A stretch of DNA of 64,000 nt from Riptortus pedestris (GCA_019009955.1 CM032229.1:2369001-2433000), one strand, 5' to 3'; shown: positions 1 through 11,645, numbered from the stretch's first letter. The notes: generated by a model from the letters alone, not told the origin. Numbers and translations are program-made.

Positions 1-295
1 AACACCTACTAACAGAATACAGATTACGAACTTACTTAAACATTCCGTATGACTTGAACCAACTACTGACTGAGGGTAGCCCACATATTGCCACGATTCT
101 GACATATTTAAAAACAATTGGGAAATTTGAGAATATTCAATTGCATATTTTAAACATTTTTAATGTGCGTGCGTGCGTATGTGTTTGCGCGCGTGTGTGT
201 GAGACGTGTTTAAATTTGAATTATGCGTGTTTTTATGAATATCTTTTGTTCCAAAGTTACCAAGTTTTCTTTTTACTTATTTATTTATCACCTGT
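1..295. other. Unassigned sequence
   Basis: No gene recognised. The stretch is AT-rich and has a short GT/GC-rich patch near 165-210. The reading frame across it has no recognisable domain. Confidence 0.5.
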
Positions 296-415
296 TTAGC
301 AGATTTCCCTTAAGGGAAATCAGCTATTGAGGTCGTATTCATGACGCGAGTTTCGAAAAATTTCTTCAAATGTCCATCGATCCTAATCAGGAGATGACGA
401 AAATGAGGTCCGTTC

Positions 416-495
<80 letters not shown>

Positions 496-1029
496 CTGTT
501 AACGCTCTAGCGGTCGCAATTTTTGTTTGATCGTTACCAAACTCGGAATTTAATCGTTTTATGTAAAAAGGAAGATCAAGTTCGTTAATGGCTGAAATCG
601 GACCAGTGGGAGGGGGGTTTAGAGGGGGGATTTTTGAAAATTCAAAATATCTCCATTATTATGAGTCGGATCGAAAAATTGTATAGAATAAATCTTATTG
701 AAAATTAAATTTACTATAAATATTGTTATATATTTGCCGAGATATTTGCATTTGTATTCTGCGTGTGGTCATCAGTAGGCTATGTTCGGACTTTCCGCCG
801 AGAGCTCTGGTGGCCGTTTCCATAACTATTCGTCCCTCGTGAATAGGTTTAGAGGTTAGGTTAACTGTTTTTTGGGGCTAGAAACTACTGGGTTATTACG
901 CCCTAAATAATGTTTTAGTTTTAGAGGTTTCTTACTACTACAGTTGTTATTAGGCAGATTTCTCTATTGTAAAACTTCACGTGGGAAATCTGCTTAGTTT
1001 ACGCAGCCCCTGCGTGACGGACTTTTTTT
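296..1029 (+). mobile_element. HINE (DINE-1-like Helentron-associated) element, copy 1, near full length
   Basis: The left end has TTTAGCAGATTTCCC followed by a palindromic TTCCCTTAAGGGAA. Next come a conserved block with CATCGATCC and GATGACGAAAATGAGG, a (TA)n core, and a second block with the motif CGCTCTAGCGGTCGCAA. Near the right end the sub-terminal motif reappears inverted as GGGAAATCTGC. It is followed by a stem-loop (ACGCAG, CCC, CTGCGT) and the end GACGGACTTTTTT. Sub-terminal inverted repeats, a central microsatellite and a 3' stem-loop between T residues match the published layout of DINE-1/HINE elements. No protein is encoded. The family name is an inference from structure. Confidence 0.75.
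420..490. repeat. (TA)n microsatellite core of HINE copy 1
   Basis: About 70 bp of uninterrupted TA dinucleotides lie exactly at the block A / block B boundary of the element. Confidence 0.95.
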
Positions 1030-1191
1030 AGTTCTATGTTGTGTTCGTGTTTCTTGTTTCATTTAGTGTTTTGTGTTACGTTACCTTAGTTTTGTTCTTT
1101 ATATCATTTCGTGTTCCATATTTTGTTTACATGTTTTTTGTTCCCCCCCCCCATATTTAAGAAATCGCCATAGTTGCGGAGCTCTACATAA

Positions 1192-1755
1192 TACGAGGTG
1201 TGGCTATTAAATAACGAGACTGACGCTGTAAAACATTTTATTTTTATTTCATACATTTTTACTTATTATCACCTTCAATATACACACCTCCTTTAACCCT
1301 ACAACGCTCCATGCGAACCTTCCATTGTTCGAAACAGTGCTGGAAGTCTTTTTCTGTCAGCTCCTTCAGGACGCTTGCCGCTTTCTCTTTCACAGGTTCA
1401 ACAGACTCAAATCTTGTTCCTTTTAATGCAGATTTCACCTTAGGAAACAGATAGAAGTCGCACGGCGCAAGATCCGACGAATAAGGCGGATGGTCTAACA
1501 CTGGGATGCTGAATTTGTCTAGAAACCTCTTAACAGACAATGCGGAATGAGCCGGCGCATTGTCTTTGTGGAGAACCCATGACTTGTCCTTCCACAATTC
1601 AGGTCGTTTTTTCCTTATTCTTTCGGGGAGTTCAGCAAGAACGTGAAGGTTTATGTTGATTAATCGTTTGACCATAATTAATTATTAAAAAAGTATGAAA
1701 TAAAAATAAAATGTTTTACAGCATCAGTCTCGTTATTTAATAGCCACACCTCGTA
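1192..1755 (-). mobile_element. Internally deleted mariner element with long terminal inverted repeats
   Basis: The ends 1194-1255 and 1692-1753 are inverted repeats of about 62 bp with a single mismatch, each beginning CGAGGTGTGGCTATTAAATA. TA dinucleotides flank both sides (1192-1193 and 1754-1755), as expected for a Tc1/mariner target duplication. The element is only 560 bp, against about 1.3 kb for complete mariners. It keeps just the C-terminal part of the transposase, so it is non-autonomous, but its ends look intact. Confidence 0.92.
1259..1675 (-). pseudogene. mariner transposase, C-terminal fragment (DD34D type)
   Basis: The 138-codon open frame encodes the C-terminal catalytic half of a mariner transposase. 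It shows HKDNAPAH, which holds the second catalytic aspartate, and PPYSSDLAPCDFYLF, which ends with the third. Exactly 34 residues separate the two, the mariner DD34D spacing. The DNA-binding helix-turn-helix region and the first catalytic aspartate are missing, because the element is deleted between its left TIR and the start of this frame. The ATG at 1675 lies just inside a TIR and may not be a biological start. The fragment cannot be an active enzyme, although the flanking TIRs could be mobilised by a transposase supplied elsewhere. Confidence 0.9.
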
Positions 1756-1849
1756 AATATTGTGTGCTAGCTGCATTACCTCTAGTAGACGGGTTGATGT
1801 TCCTCGAATTGTAGAATGATGCCATTTTAGTTCCACTTACCATTATCTG

Positions 1850-2060
1850 CCGGACTGAAGTTCCCCTTGAGAGTTAGGTGTTGGTCTTGATTCACTTGGG
1901 AGGCGTCGGTTCGATTCCCGTAGAGGGAGATACGAATTTATTTATTGAGCAACAAAGGAAAATAAGCTCCTTAGTCTCCTAGCTAGAAAAGGCTGTTAAC
2001 CTGTCGATCCGAATAGCCATTGTAGCATTAAGTGGACGTTTATAAAAAATATTAACATTT
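1850..2060 (+). mobile_element. tRNA-derived SINE copy
   Basis: A box-B-like GGTTCGATTCC sits near 1911. It is followed by a body shared with copies at about 20095, 42890 and 57110, including the motifs CTGTTAACCTGT and AAGTGGACGTTTATAAA. The promoter-like head plus shared tail defines a SINE family. This copy is diverged. Confidence 0.65.
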
Positions 2061-2222
2061 GTCTCTACAGAAAAGAATGGGTGAGAAGGGGTTAGGTGAT
2101 ACTAAACCCGCCATCTCTTAATGCCTTGCAAAATGTGCATCCATGTATACAATTGTAGAACCCTGTACAGTTGAAAAATGTGAAGGTGAAAAACAAGATA
2201 CATGTTGTACAGTTATAATCCG

Positions 2223-2348
2223 TTTTAGCAGATTTCCCTTAAGGGAAATCAGCTATTGAGGTTGTACTCATGACGGAATTTTCGAAGTTTTTCTACATAT
2301 GCCCATCGATCCTACCTCGTAGATGACGAAAATGAGGTCCGTTCAAAA

Positions 2349-2402
<54 letters not shown>

Positions 2403-2812
2403 ATATATATATATATATCTAGCTATATATTTGTCTGTTACCGCTCTAGTGGTCGCAATGTTTGATCGTTACCAAACTCGATATTTAGTCGTTTTATGTA
2501 AAAAGAAAGATCAAGTTCGTTAATGGCTAAAATCGGACCAGTGGAGGGGGGGGGGGGTTTACAGGGGAAGATTTTCTAAAATTTGAAATATTTCCGTTAC
2601 TATACGTCGGATCGAAAAATTGTATAGAATCAATGTTGTTGAAAATTTAATTTACTATAAATATTGTTGCATTATACATTTATTCTCTATCTTGCATATT
2701 AACCGAGATATTGGGATTTTTATTAAATTTGGGCAGATAACGAACGTTTCGAGATTCCCGCCAAAAAGTACTACAAAACGTTTACGCTGCCCCTGGGTGA
2801 CGGACTTTTTAA
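2223..2812 (+). mobile_element. HINE copy 2, lacking the 3' sub-terminal repeat
   Basis: It begins TTTTAGCAGATTTCCCTTAA and has a (TA)n core at about 2352-2420. It ends in a mutated stem-loop followed by GACGGACTTTTT. The inverted GGGAAATCTGC motif expected before the stem-loop is deleted. Confidence 0.75.
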
Positions 2813-3009
2813 ATTATATGAGGAACAAGTTTTATTTCAACTTGTCAGTGTCGAGTGACGGAGTTAGTGTATTAATATATATATATAATCCTTTAATAAA
2901 TAAAATATAAGAAACATATTTGAAGCCTTGAGAAAATTAGTAAATAAAGAATCAAAACAAAACAAATTAATGTTGATTAAAATAAAATACAATTGGAATA
3001 AATGATGTT

Positions 3010-3111
3010 TTTAGCAGACCCCCCTTAAGGGAAATCAGCTATTGAGGTCGTACTCTTAGCGCGATTTTCGAAATTCTTCAAATGTCCATCGATCCAACCT
3101 AGGAGATGACG

Positions 3112-3112
<1 letters not shown>
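3010..3112 (+). mobile_element. HINE 5' fragment (copy 3)
   Basis: Only the left block of the family is present, from TTTTAGCAGA to GATGACG. It stops at a (GT)n tract, beyond which a Helitron begins. Confidence 0.7.

Positions 3113-3171
<59 letters not shown>
3113..3171. repeat. (GT)n microsatellite at a HINE/Helitron junction
   Basis: About 58 bp of GT dinucleotides replace the (TA)n core seen in most HINE copies. Confidence 0.95.
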
Positions 3172-3173
<2 letters not shown>

Positions 3174-3175
3174 TT

Positions 3176-3978
3176 GTATAGTTATATAAAATTGTAACCT
3201 CTGTCAGTACATTGATTTTTTTCTCGAAATTTCACGATAACTTTTCGTTTCACATGCCATAGACAACATAACTGCATTTTGTTTCTTTCGTGTGTGTTTG
3301 TTTGTTTGTTACCTTTTCACGGATAAACGGCTGAACCGATTTTATGAAACTTGGTATGTATATTACTACTAACCCAACTTAGACTATGTTAATATTCTCT
3401 GAGACTAACAGGAGTGGAGGTTATAAGGGAGGCCTGAAACAAAAAATAGCGATATTTCGTTTCCAATTGGTTTTTTGACAAATATGAACATAACAAAAGT
3501 TGTTTATTTTGTCATTTTACTCTAAATAACAAAATAAACTACTTTTGTAATAACTTTTCTTATATACACTATCGACGTATACCGAAGTATAAAGGCGTTA
3601 TACGCTAAAAATTATAGCGCGAGTCAATCATTTTATTTGGCACAAAAGACTCAACGGAACTAAATAAAACACTCGGTGTGTATTAGCACTATCGCCTTCC
3701 TTATAATAAGCCATACTAAAATTTCTAGGGACTGGCAGAAGTGGGCATTGTAAGGGAGGCCTGAATTTAAAAACAGAAATATTTCGTTTCCTATTGGTTT
3801 TTCAGCAAATATGCACATAACATAGTTAGTTATTTTATTATTTAAAGTAACTTTTTTTTATATACATTTTCGTCGTATACCAAAGTATAAATGAGTTAAA
3901 AATTATAGAAAGAGTCAACAATTTTATTTGGCACAAAAGACTCACCTGAACTAAATAAAACTTGGTATGTGTAATTTA
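3176..3978 (+). mobile_element. Helitron, 5' part only
   Basis: The sequence starts TATAAAATTGTAACCTCTGT and contains the block CGGCTGAACCGATTTTATGA. It runs through two of the internal repeats with GTGGAGGTTATAAGGGAGGC-type cores. The copy breaks off near 3978, where an antisense LINE fragment begins, so its hairpin/CTAG 3' end is missing. Copies at 7976, 38372 and 39236 show the complete element. Confidence 0.7.
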
Positions 3979-3984
3979 TATTTT

Positions 3985-5925
3985 TTTATAATTCTGACAT
4001 TGATAACTGCAAAACCAACGTCTTCTCCTTTCTTTGAACCATCAGTATACATTGTGGTATATTGACAGTAATGTTCTAGAATTTCAAGAGCTTTTGACCG
4101 AACAGAAATTGGGTCTTCTATCATTAAAGTGAAGTCAATTTTCGGTGGCTTCCGTTTCCAAGGTGGATTCTCTTGTGTTTAGTTGTATTCCATTAATTTC
4201 ATTGATTAAAGCGTATTATCTTATTCCAAAAGGTACAGAGGTTGATTTTACATCAAAGATTATGATGTTTCTTAGTTGAAACACATAACTGTAGGCTGGA
4301 TTTCTAGTTTGGGTTTTCATATTTGCTACGTAGGAGCACATCAATTCTCTTCTCCGGAATGCCAGTGGGGGTATTGATGCTTCTGCACAGAGGCTGATGA
4401 CGGGACTAGTTCTAAAGGCGCCTGTAGATAGTCTTATTCCTGTATGATGGATCGTGTCTAAGAGTTGGAGATGGTTACTTTTTGCGGAGGAATATACTAT
4501 ACTACCATAGTCAATCTTTGATCGAACTAAGCTAGTATAGAGCATTATCATTGTTTTACGGTCAGCTCCCCAAGAGGTTTTGGCAAGTACTTTTAAGATT
4601 CTAAGTCGCTTGTTGCATTCTTCTTGTAGGTAATTAATATGGTTTATCCATGATAATTTTGTATCAAGGACTCAATTTAGGAATTTAACATCATCCCTGA
4701 ATGATAATCTATTTCCATACATGAACAGGTCTGGATGAGAGCTAGGGCTCCTTTTCCTTGAGAATAATATACATTTAGTCTTCTCAGTTGAGAAGCGAAG
4801 CTTTTTGTTCTCTGCCCACGATTGGAGTCTGTTCAGAACATTCTGCAGTACTCGTGTCATCCACTCTTGATTGTTGAATTTTATAAGGATGGAAAGATCA
4901 TCTACGAAGAGGAATGCTTTAACCGACCTTGGGATTACATCTACGATGGAATTAATTCCAATAGCAAATAAGCTACAGCTCAAAACACTTCCCTGGGGAA
5001 TGCCGTTTGCTATTTCCATGCAACTAGAAACTGAATCTCCAACTCTTACTCTAATAAACCTTTTTGACAGAAAGCTCTTAATGAAACCAGTCAATTTTCC
5101 TCTAAAGCCCCATGCATATAGAGTCCTTAAGATGGCGTTCCGGTTGATGGTGTCATATGCTTTTTCGATGTCGAAAAATATTCCCACTGCTTCCTTCTGC
5201 TCAATAAATGTATTCAATATTTCTGATTCTATTTTAGTCAATTGGTCTGTTGTTGATCTATATTTACGAAACCCACATTGAATGTTAGAAAGAAGATTAC
5301 ATTTTTCAATTAACCACATCAGTCGCTTGTTAACCATTTTTTCTAATAATTTTGAGAGGCAACTAGTGAGTGATATTGGCCTGTAACTTTCAACGCAGTG
5401 CTTATTTTTCTTTGGTTTTAGCAGTGGAATGATAATGGACTCCCTCCACTTTCGAGGGTATATTGAAGTTTCCCAAATTTTGTTAAAAATTTGTAGTAGG
5501 ATATCTTTTATTCTTGGTGGAAGATTTTTTATCATTAAGTTGTGAATTTCATCCGGTCCTGGTGTGGATGAATTTAATTTGTGAATTGCGCCCTGTAGTT
5601 CATTTATTGAGAAAGGACAGTTATAGTCGTAGAGTATAGAATTTCTTGAAGGTTCTGCCAAATCTGAATCGTGGCTAGGTATTATTTCTTCATTAATATC
5701 CTGCACGGGAGATGATGTTGCTGCAAAATGGTTAACGAACGATTCAGAGAGGCTTTGTGGGTCAGTTATTATTACGACACCATTCTTCAAAATTGTTGTT
5801 TCCATGTTATATTTACCAGATATGGAGAACATTTTCTGCCAGACCTTTTTAAAAGGAGTGTTTTGATTTATGGTTTCAACATAGGCGATCCAAGAATTTC
5901 TTTTTTTCTTTTTAACTAGATTTAA
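3985..5925 (-). pseudogene. Non-LTR retrotransposon (LINE) ORF2 fragment: reverse transcriptase and start of RNase H
   Basis: Read on the minus strand, the 5920-4675 part encodes a reverse transcriptase. Its motifs are YRPISL, then FFDIEKAYDTI with the motif-A aspartate, then GIPQGSVLS, and FVDD in place of the usual YADD/FADD. The frame continues past one in-frame TGA at 4672-4674 into the thumb region with TSLVRSKIDYGSIVYSS. After a +1 shift between about 4160 and 4216 it encodes YTDGSKKGEDVGFAVI, the start of an RNase H domain with its first acidic residue. RNase H places it with the I/R1/LOA side of the LINEs rather than Jockey. The endonuclease region is absent, and the element is also cut at its 3' side within RNase H. 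It is dead: one stop, one frameshift and two truncations. Confidence 0.88.
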
Positions 5926-6832
5926 AATTTCCATCAATCCTACACAGGAGATGACGAAAAAGAAGTCGTTTCAAAACTGCATTTATATATATGACTGTTA
6001 ACGCTCTAGCGGTCGCAATTTTACCCTGATCTGTATCAAAATCGATATACAAACGTTTTATGTAAAAATAAAGATCAAGTTCGTTAACTGCTAAAATCGG
6101 ACCAGTGGGGGGGGTGTTAGAGTGGGAGATTTTCGAAAATTAGAAATATCTCTGTAGTTATTACGTAAAACTAATGATTCTCAGGTTCCTTAATAGCTGA
6201 AATCGGAAAGGGAAATTCAAAATATCTCCGATATTATACGTCGAATCGAAAAATTGTATAGAATTATTCTTATTGGAAATGCTATATTCTATAAATGTTG
6301 TTATACATTGAATATTAACCAAGATATATACATAGCTATTGAGGGGGTACTCATTTATCTGTAAACGCTCTCGCGGTCGCAATTTTCGTCTCATCGTAAC
6401 CAAACTCGATTTTTAAGCGTTTCATATAAAAACAAAGACCAAGTTTGTCAGCTGCTCAAATCCGAAAAGGAGGAGAGGGGGAATGTTTTAAAATTCTTAA
6501 TATCTCCGTTATTATGCGTCGGACCGAAAAATTGTTTACCACAAAACTTATTACAAATTTATTACTCTATAAATGTAGTTATATACGGTTGTTCAATATC
6601 TTGATTATTGACAGATATATTTGCATTTTTTTAGTTTTTGGCCTTCAGTAAAGCCCTACTCCTTCTCATTTCATATTAACAAGAAGCTGTTATAATATGA
6701 AACGCTTTATTTAAAGCCTAAATACCAAATATTTTTCCCATTAAACTTTTACATTTGTAGATAAATGCAAATACGTGATGCACGGGGGAAATATGCTTAG
6801 TTAACGCAGCCCCTGCATAAAGGACTTTTTTC
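5926..6832 (+). mobile_element. HINE copy 4, rearranged with internal duplications
   Basis: It begins in the left block at the CATCAATCC motif, without the 5' end. It then repeats the block-B motif CGCTC(T)AGCGGTCGCAA at about 6003 and again at about 6367, and ends with a stem-loop and GGACTTTTTT near 6830. At least two partial units are joined head to tail. Confidence 0.65.
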
Positions 6833-7856
6833 TCCTTCAGGAGGTCACTTAACATATGAATCAGCTGAGGGGGCTCGAAATCATTTTTTTGCAGACCAGT
6901 GTTACTCTTAAAGGAAGTCTGCTCATAACCATTCAAAATAGCAGCTTAGGAATTAACAGTGAAGAAGTAATTGCTGTCAATTCATGGAGCAGTAAGCGAA
7001 AGAAAACAACAAGAGGATTGTGAAGCTGCCTGTCGTTTGATAAACCTTTTGAATTTTTGTTTGTGAAGGGCTCATATTGAAGACAAAAGATTTGTTTGAG
7101 GATAGGAGAGGAGAGGTAGTTACTGGAGCGGCCCTCTGCTTGTCCTACCTCTTTGATCTCCATATTAATAACCTCTTTGGCCTACCGAATCGATTCGGCC
7201 CAGGCTCATAGGTTATACTCGGCCCACATACAAACCTTCTCATAAAGGATCTAATCCACTTTGTTTTTCAATGAGATTCAATCCCTTTTCCTTTGGTTGC
7301 CTCTCTCTATATAAAATTTGTTAAATTAAAATTTATATTAGCTCAAAAAAAATAATGGAGTTTGGCTTTCTTAGTCATAACTAATTGTATTTGGTACAAT
7401 TATGAATATCACACAACTCACCCTTGAAGGTTTTATTTATTCATTTTTTTATTATTGATACCGCTACAATGGCGATTCATCTTGACATAAAAATAAATAT
7501 ATATGTAAATAAGATCAAAAAAAAGTATTTGTACACATGCAACATTAAAAGTAAGAACTAAAATGAGGTAAACTGTATAATCTCCAGTGCTTTTATAATA
7601 TATATCCTTACATAATAAAAATTTATAAACAAATAAAAATAAACACTCACCTCACCCATGATAAATGCAAATACACACACACACACACACACAGACACAC
7701 ACGCCCAAAAACGTTTTACGACTTAATAGTTTTCATGCTCCTTTATATTTCATAAAACCAAATTTGGACCATTTGAAAATGTCAGTACAATGAAAATGGG
7801 TTTCAAAATTCATCCATAATTATTTTAGGAGGCTTCTGTTAAGGGAATGAAATGAA
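6833..7856. other. Unassigned AT-rich sequence with a short (AC)n tract
   Basis: No gene recognised. A (CA)n tract lies at about 7672-7700. Open frames here are short and lack domains. Confidence 0.5.
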
Positions 7857-7965
7857 CAGGTCTTATTTTGGTCATTCCTAGGTAGGATCGATGGACATGT
7901 GACATTTTCGAAAAAAATGTCACATGTCCATCGATCCTACCTAGGAATGACCAAAATAAGACCTG
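7857..7965. repeat. Perfect 48-bp inverted repeat derived from HINE block A
   Basis: Arms 7857-7904 and 7918-7965 are exact reverse complements with a 13-base loop. Both contain the HINE motif CATCGATCCTACCTAGGA. It would extrude as a long hairpin. It adjoins the 5' end of the next Helitron. Confidence 0.9.
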
Positions 7966-7975
7966 CTGAAAATTT

Positions 7976-9948
7976 GATAATATATATATATATATATAAA
8001 ATTGTAACTTCTGTCTGTACATTGATTTTTTTCGCGAAATTTCAAAATAACTTTTCGTTTCACATGTTATAAACACCATAACTGCATTTTTTTTCTTTCG
8101 TGTCTGTTTGTTTGTTACCTTTTCACGCATAAACGGCTGAACCGAATTTTATGAAACATGGTATGTATTTAACTACTAACCCAACTTAGACTATAGGCTA
8201 TATTAATATCCTCTGAGACGAACAGGAGTGGGGGTTGTAAGGGAGGCCTGAAATTACAATAAAAATAGCAATATTTCGTTTTTCGGCAAATATAAACATA
8301 ACAAAAGTTGTTTATTTTAATATTTAGAGTAACTTTTGTTATACACACTTTTTTTGTATACCGAATTATAAACGAGATATACGCTAAAACCTATAGCGGA
8401 AGTGAACAATTTTATTTGGGACAAAAGACCCAACCGAAATAAATAAAACTCGGCATATGTAATAGCACTAACGCTTTCATTATAACAAGCCATACCAACA
8501 TTTCTAGGGACGGGTAAGAGTGGGGGTTATGAAGGATGCCAGAAATTAAAAATAGCTATATTTCGTTTCGTATTGGTTTCTTGGCAAATATGAACATAAC
8601 AAAAGTTGTTTATTTTGTTATTTAGAGTAACTTTTGTTATATAAACTTTTCTTTTATAACAAAGTATAAACGAGATATACGCTAAAAACTAAAGCGGGGG
8701 CAACTATTTTATTGGGCACTAGCGGTATGTAAATTAGCATTAATTCTTCCATGATTATAAGCTATACTAAAAATTTTAGGTTCCAAGGGGAATGGGGGTT
8801 ATGCGGGAGGCCTGAAATAAAAATTCGCGATATTTCATCGTCTATTTGGTTTTTGGCAATTGTGCACATAACATAAGTTGTTTACTTTTTAATTAGTGTA
8901 AATTTTGTTTTATAATTATTTTTTTTTTGTTTTTGTAAAATAAGTTATGAAGCAAGTAATTTGCTTAGAAATATTGATATGCTCAACAATACATTCCAAT
9001 ATGAACTACCCAGGTATCTCACCTGGATAAGTTAATTCAAATCCATGTTAGAATTTTATCCTTAATAATTCAAAACTATGTTATTTTTTAACGCCAGTAA
9101 CAGTTTGCACCAAATAAGGTATACTGCCCCCACCCTTCTCTAAGTGTATTTAATACATTATTTAATTAAAACGTGAAAAATATTTGAAACTGTTTTAGGA
9201 TTGTGAAGATAATGTAATATGATTTTTTAATATATTTGAATGTATTAGAGGATAGCTATCCAAAATGCATTGCAGGTTGGCAGCACTGAGGCTATGTAAG
9301 TGTCGAGCTACTTCCTTTGTCCTATCAGTTCTGTCGCTTCCCTTCCGACCACATATTGGTCTATGTTTACATGTTAATTGATGCTTATAGCAATGTATTA
9401 TTATTCTCATGAATGTGAATTTCTTTAATTATCATAAATAAATAATTTACAATAATAAACGCTAGGGAGGTGCACTCAGGTATTTCTGTTATTTATTAAC
9501 TCTGCTCCGTTAATGTATTATGATATACTTTACTGAAAACCAATATGAATACACAGTTTACAATCGAGACTTATGAAAGAGTGTTTTAATAGATGCTATG
9601 ACGTACCTAAAACAGCTGTCACCGTTGGACATTGTACCGCATGGAGGGAATAAAACTTATTCATACATGGTTTGGAAGATAGAATACATTCTAGGATTAT
9701 GAATTATATGGTCCATCACTTTATAAAAAAAAACTACATTCACAGAGGATGGGAAATATAAAAATATTGAGGACAATGAAGTCTTAAATAACAAATAATT
9801 TTATTATTAACAAATCCACGGGTATAAATTCTAAACACTGGGACAGGGAAATAAAAAAAATATTGTGGAAAGTAAAGCCTTGCCAAAAATATACCATCTT
9901 CATTCAGCCTCAAATGAATTCCCGGGCGAAGCCGGGTACCTTTGCTAG
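7976..9948 (+). mobile_element. Non-autonomous Helitron, apparently full length
   Basis: It starts with a (TA)n tract and TAAAATTGTAACTTCTGTCT. It has the CGGCTGAACCGAATTTTATG block and three imperfect internal repeats (about 8180, 8480 and 8740), each with a GTGGGGGTTATGAAGGATGC-like core. It ends in the hairpin CCCGGGCGAAGCCGGG followed by TACCTTTGCTAG at 9948. A 3' hairpin followed by CTAG is the diagnostic end of canonical Helitrons. No Rep/helicase frame is present, so it is non-autonomous. Confidence 0.85.
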
Positions 9949-10162
9949 TATATTGCCTGCACATCTAAACCGTAGTATAGTGTTAATGATCCGAAATATA
10001 TTGAATTAATAGTCGCGATTTTAGAAGAAAATGATTGTTTATAAAGTGTTGATGAAGTTGGAGTTCCTTCTATTGAATTACAGGACTACTAGCACTGACA
10101 TTGGCCAAGTACGAGCCTCGACAAAGAGGCAAACCTGACCCCGCTCCATTGACTATGAGAAC

Positions 10163-10532
10163 CAGTGGCGGCTCGTGTATAGGCACTGTGGAACTGCAGC
10201 ACTACCACTTTCCACTTGATATTATCTATAACATTTAATATAATGAGCCTTTTTTTCTTTAATTCTTTCTTTCTACTTGTATAATATATAATCCTTAAGC
10301 TTAATGCAGTAACCATCCCCCAGTTTATGAAAAAAGATACAAAAATCTTTGTATGGAACTGTGAGCTTCACAGTTCCAGCAGCGAGGTGTTTGACTGTTG
10401 TGCGCATGTGCACACAGGAAGTTCCACAAGGGAGAGAGAGAGCACTGTCGTTCCCGCATTCCCGACCATGGCGTGCTAAGGCTAAACATTTTCTGGAGCA
10501 CTCCCACTAATTTTAGCTACGAGCCGCCACTT
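10163..10532. mobile_element. hAT-type MITE with 8-bp target duplication
   Basis: The ends CAGTGGCGGCTCGTG and CTACGAGCCGCCACT are inverted repeats. They are flanked by ATGAGAAC (10155-10162) and ATGAGGAC (10533-10540), an 8-bp duplication with one mismatch, as made by hAT transposases. The 370 bp inside encode no transposase. Confidence 0.85.
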
Positions 10533-10540
10533 ATGAGGAC

Positions 10541-10835
10541 AATAAGGCAAAGAATTTTTGTAAGAAATGCTTCAACTTCAGTTGTCTGAATCATGCCTAC
10601 ATATATTTTAAATATTGCACTGAGTAGAAGGAATTTCTATTTTTTCTTTTTGTAAATTATATCAATTAATGTTTTCAGTTTTTGAACATTAAAATAAAAG
10701 AAGTTTGGAGACATTTAATTAATAAAAATAAAATAATGTGTATTAAGTGTACTTTAAATCGCCCTTAATGACTATCTGGTCAATTTGACCCAACTTTCTC
10801 ACTAATGGCAGGATTTTTCACGTTCCCACTGCCGG
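10541..10835. other. Unassigned AT-rich sequence
   Basis: No gene or repeat family recognised. Confidence 0.4.
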
Positions 10836-10950
10836 GTTAATGAGTTCCTCATTAAATAAATTCCTACTGCACAGGCGCCACTCTTAAGTTCGCCATATCA
10901 GATTAAGACCAACGCATTAACTCATATGGCTAACATGACACACTCCAGAA
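10836..10950 (-). mobile_element. SINE head fragment (minus strand)
   Basis: On the minus strand it reads GTTAGCCATATGAGTTAATG followed by GTTGGTCTTAATCTGATATG. This matches the tRNA-like head of the SINE at 42880-43105. The tail is missing or diverged. Confidence 0.55.
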
Positions 10951-11124
10951 GAAGACAACAAAAGAAATAACAGGAGGATCAATAACTTCTTGATTTTCGT
11001 GACATCTTCCTGAATGAGTTATTTCCTGATGGCTATCTACTGGAACTAATTGAATAAAACTACTTAAAGCCAAATAATACATCAATTCCACGACATGAAA
11101 ATGCTTTATAAACTCAACAGTATT

Positions 11125-11128
<4 letters not shown>

Positions 11129-11194
<66 letters not shown>
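11129..11194. repeat. (TA)n microsatellite
   Basis: About 65 bp of TA repeats with a few interruptions. Confidence 0.95.
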
Positions 11195-11195
<1 letters not shown>

Positions 11196-11645
11196 CATTC
11201 TATACTGCTTTTGCATTTTGGTATTCAAGTAGAGGTCGAGCGATGTATTTATATTAGAGGAGGGGGCGAGGCAGGCCTAAGAGATAGTGACCAGTACGTG
11301 ATTGTCATAGGAAGCAGACGGGATGGATGACACATTGATAAGGGAGACCATTGATAAGGGGGTGGTTCGATACCCATCCAGATAATGGATATCTGGCTCA
11401 GGGATAGAATAATAATTCCACGGGCGGTAGGGCAACGAGGCTGCTTTACGATCTGTGTTTCGCTAAATATTCCTTCATACAAAAGGTTACAGCCGTCGAG
11501 CTGTGTAAACTAAACTGATTTCCTACTTGATCCGGCACTGGTTATCTTAACTCACCTTCTATTCTATATTTTCCTCGATGCTTCTGCTAATAGAAATTGA
11601 AATGTAAGATGGTCTTGAGATGTTCAGTGATTCATTTACTCAAGG
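11195..11645. other. Unassigned sequence, moderately GC-richer
   Basis: No domain in any frame. A short direct repeat ATTGATAAGGG occurs at about 11334 and 11350. Confidence 0.4.

Noticed and set aside
2323..2523. Frame encoding alternating Ile-Tyr
   Set aside because: It is the translation of the (TA)n core of a HINE element.
4871..5281. 136-codon plus-strand frame
   Set aside because: It is the antisense shadow of the LINE reverse transcriptase.
9195..9410. Minus-strand frame of 71 codons in the Helitron tail
   Set aside because: The equivalent region of the second copy (about 40260-40470) does not preserve it, and no Rep or helicase motif is present.
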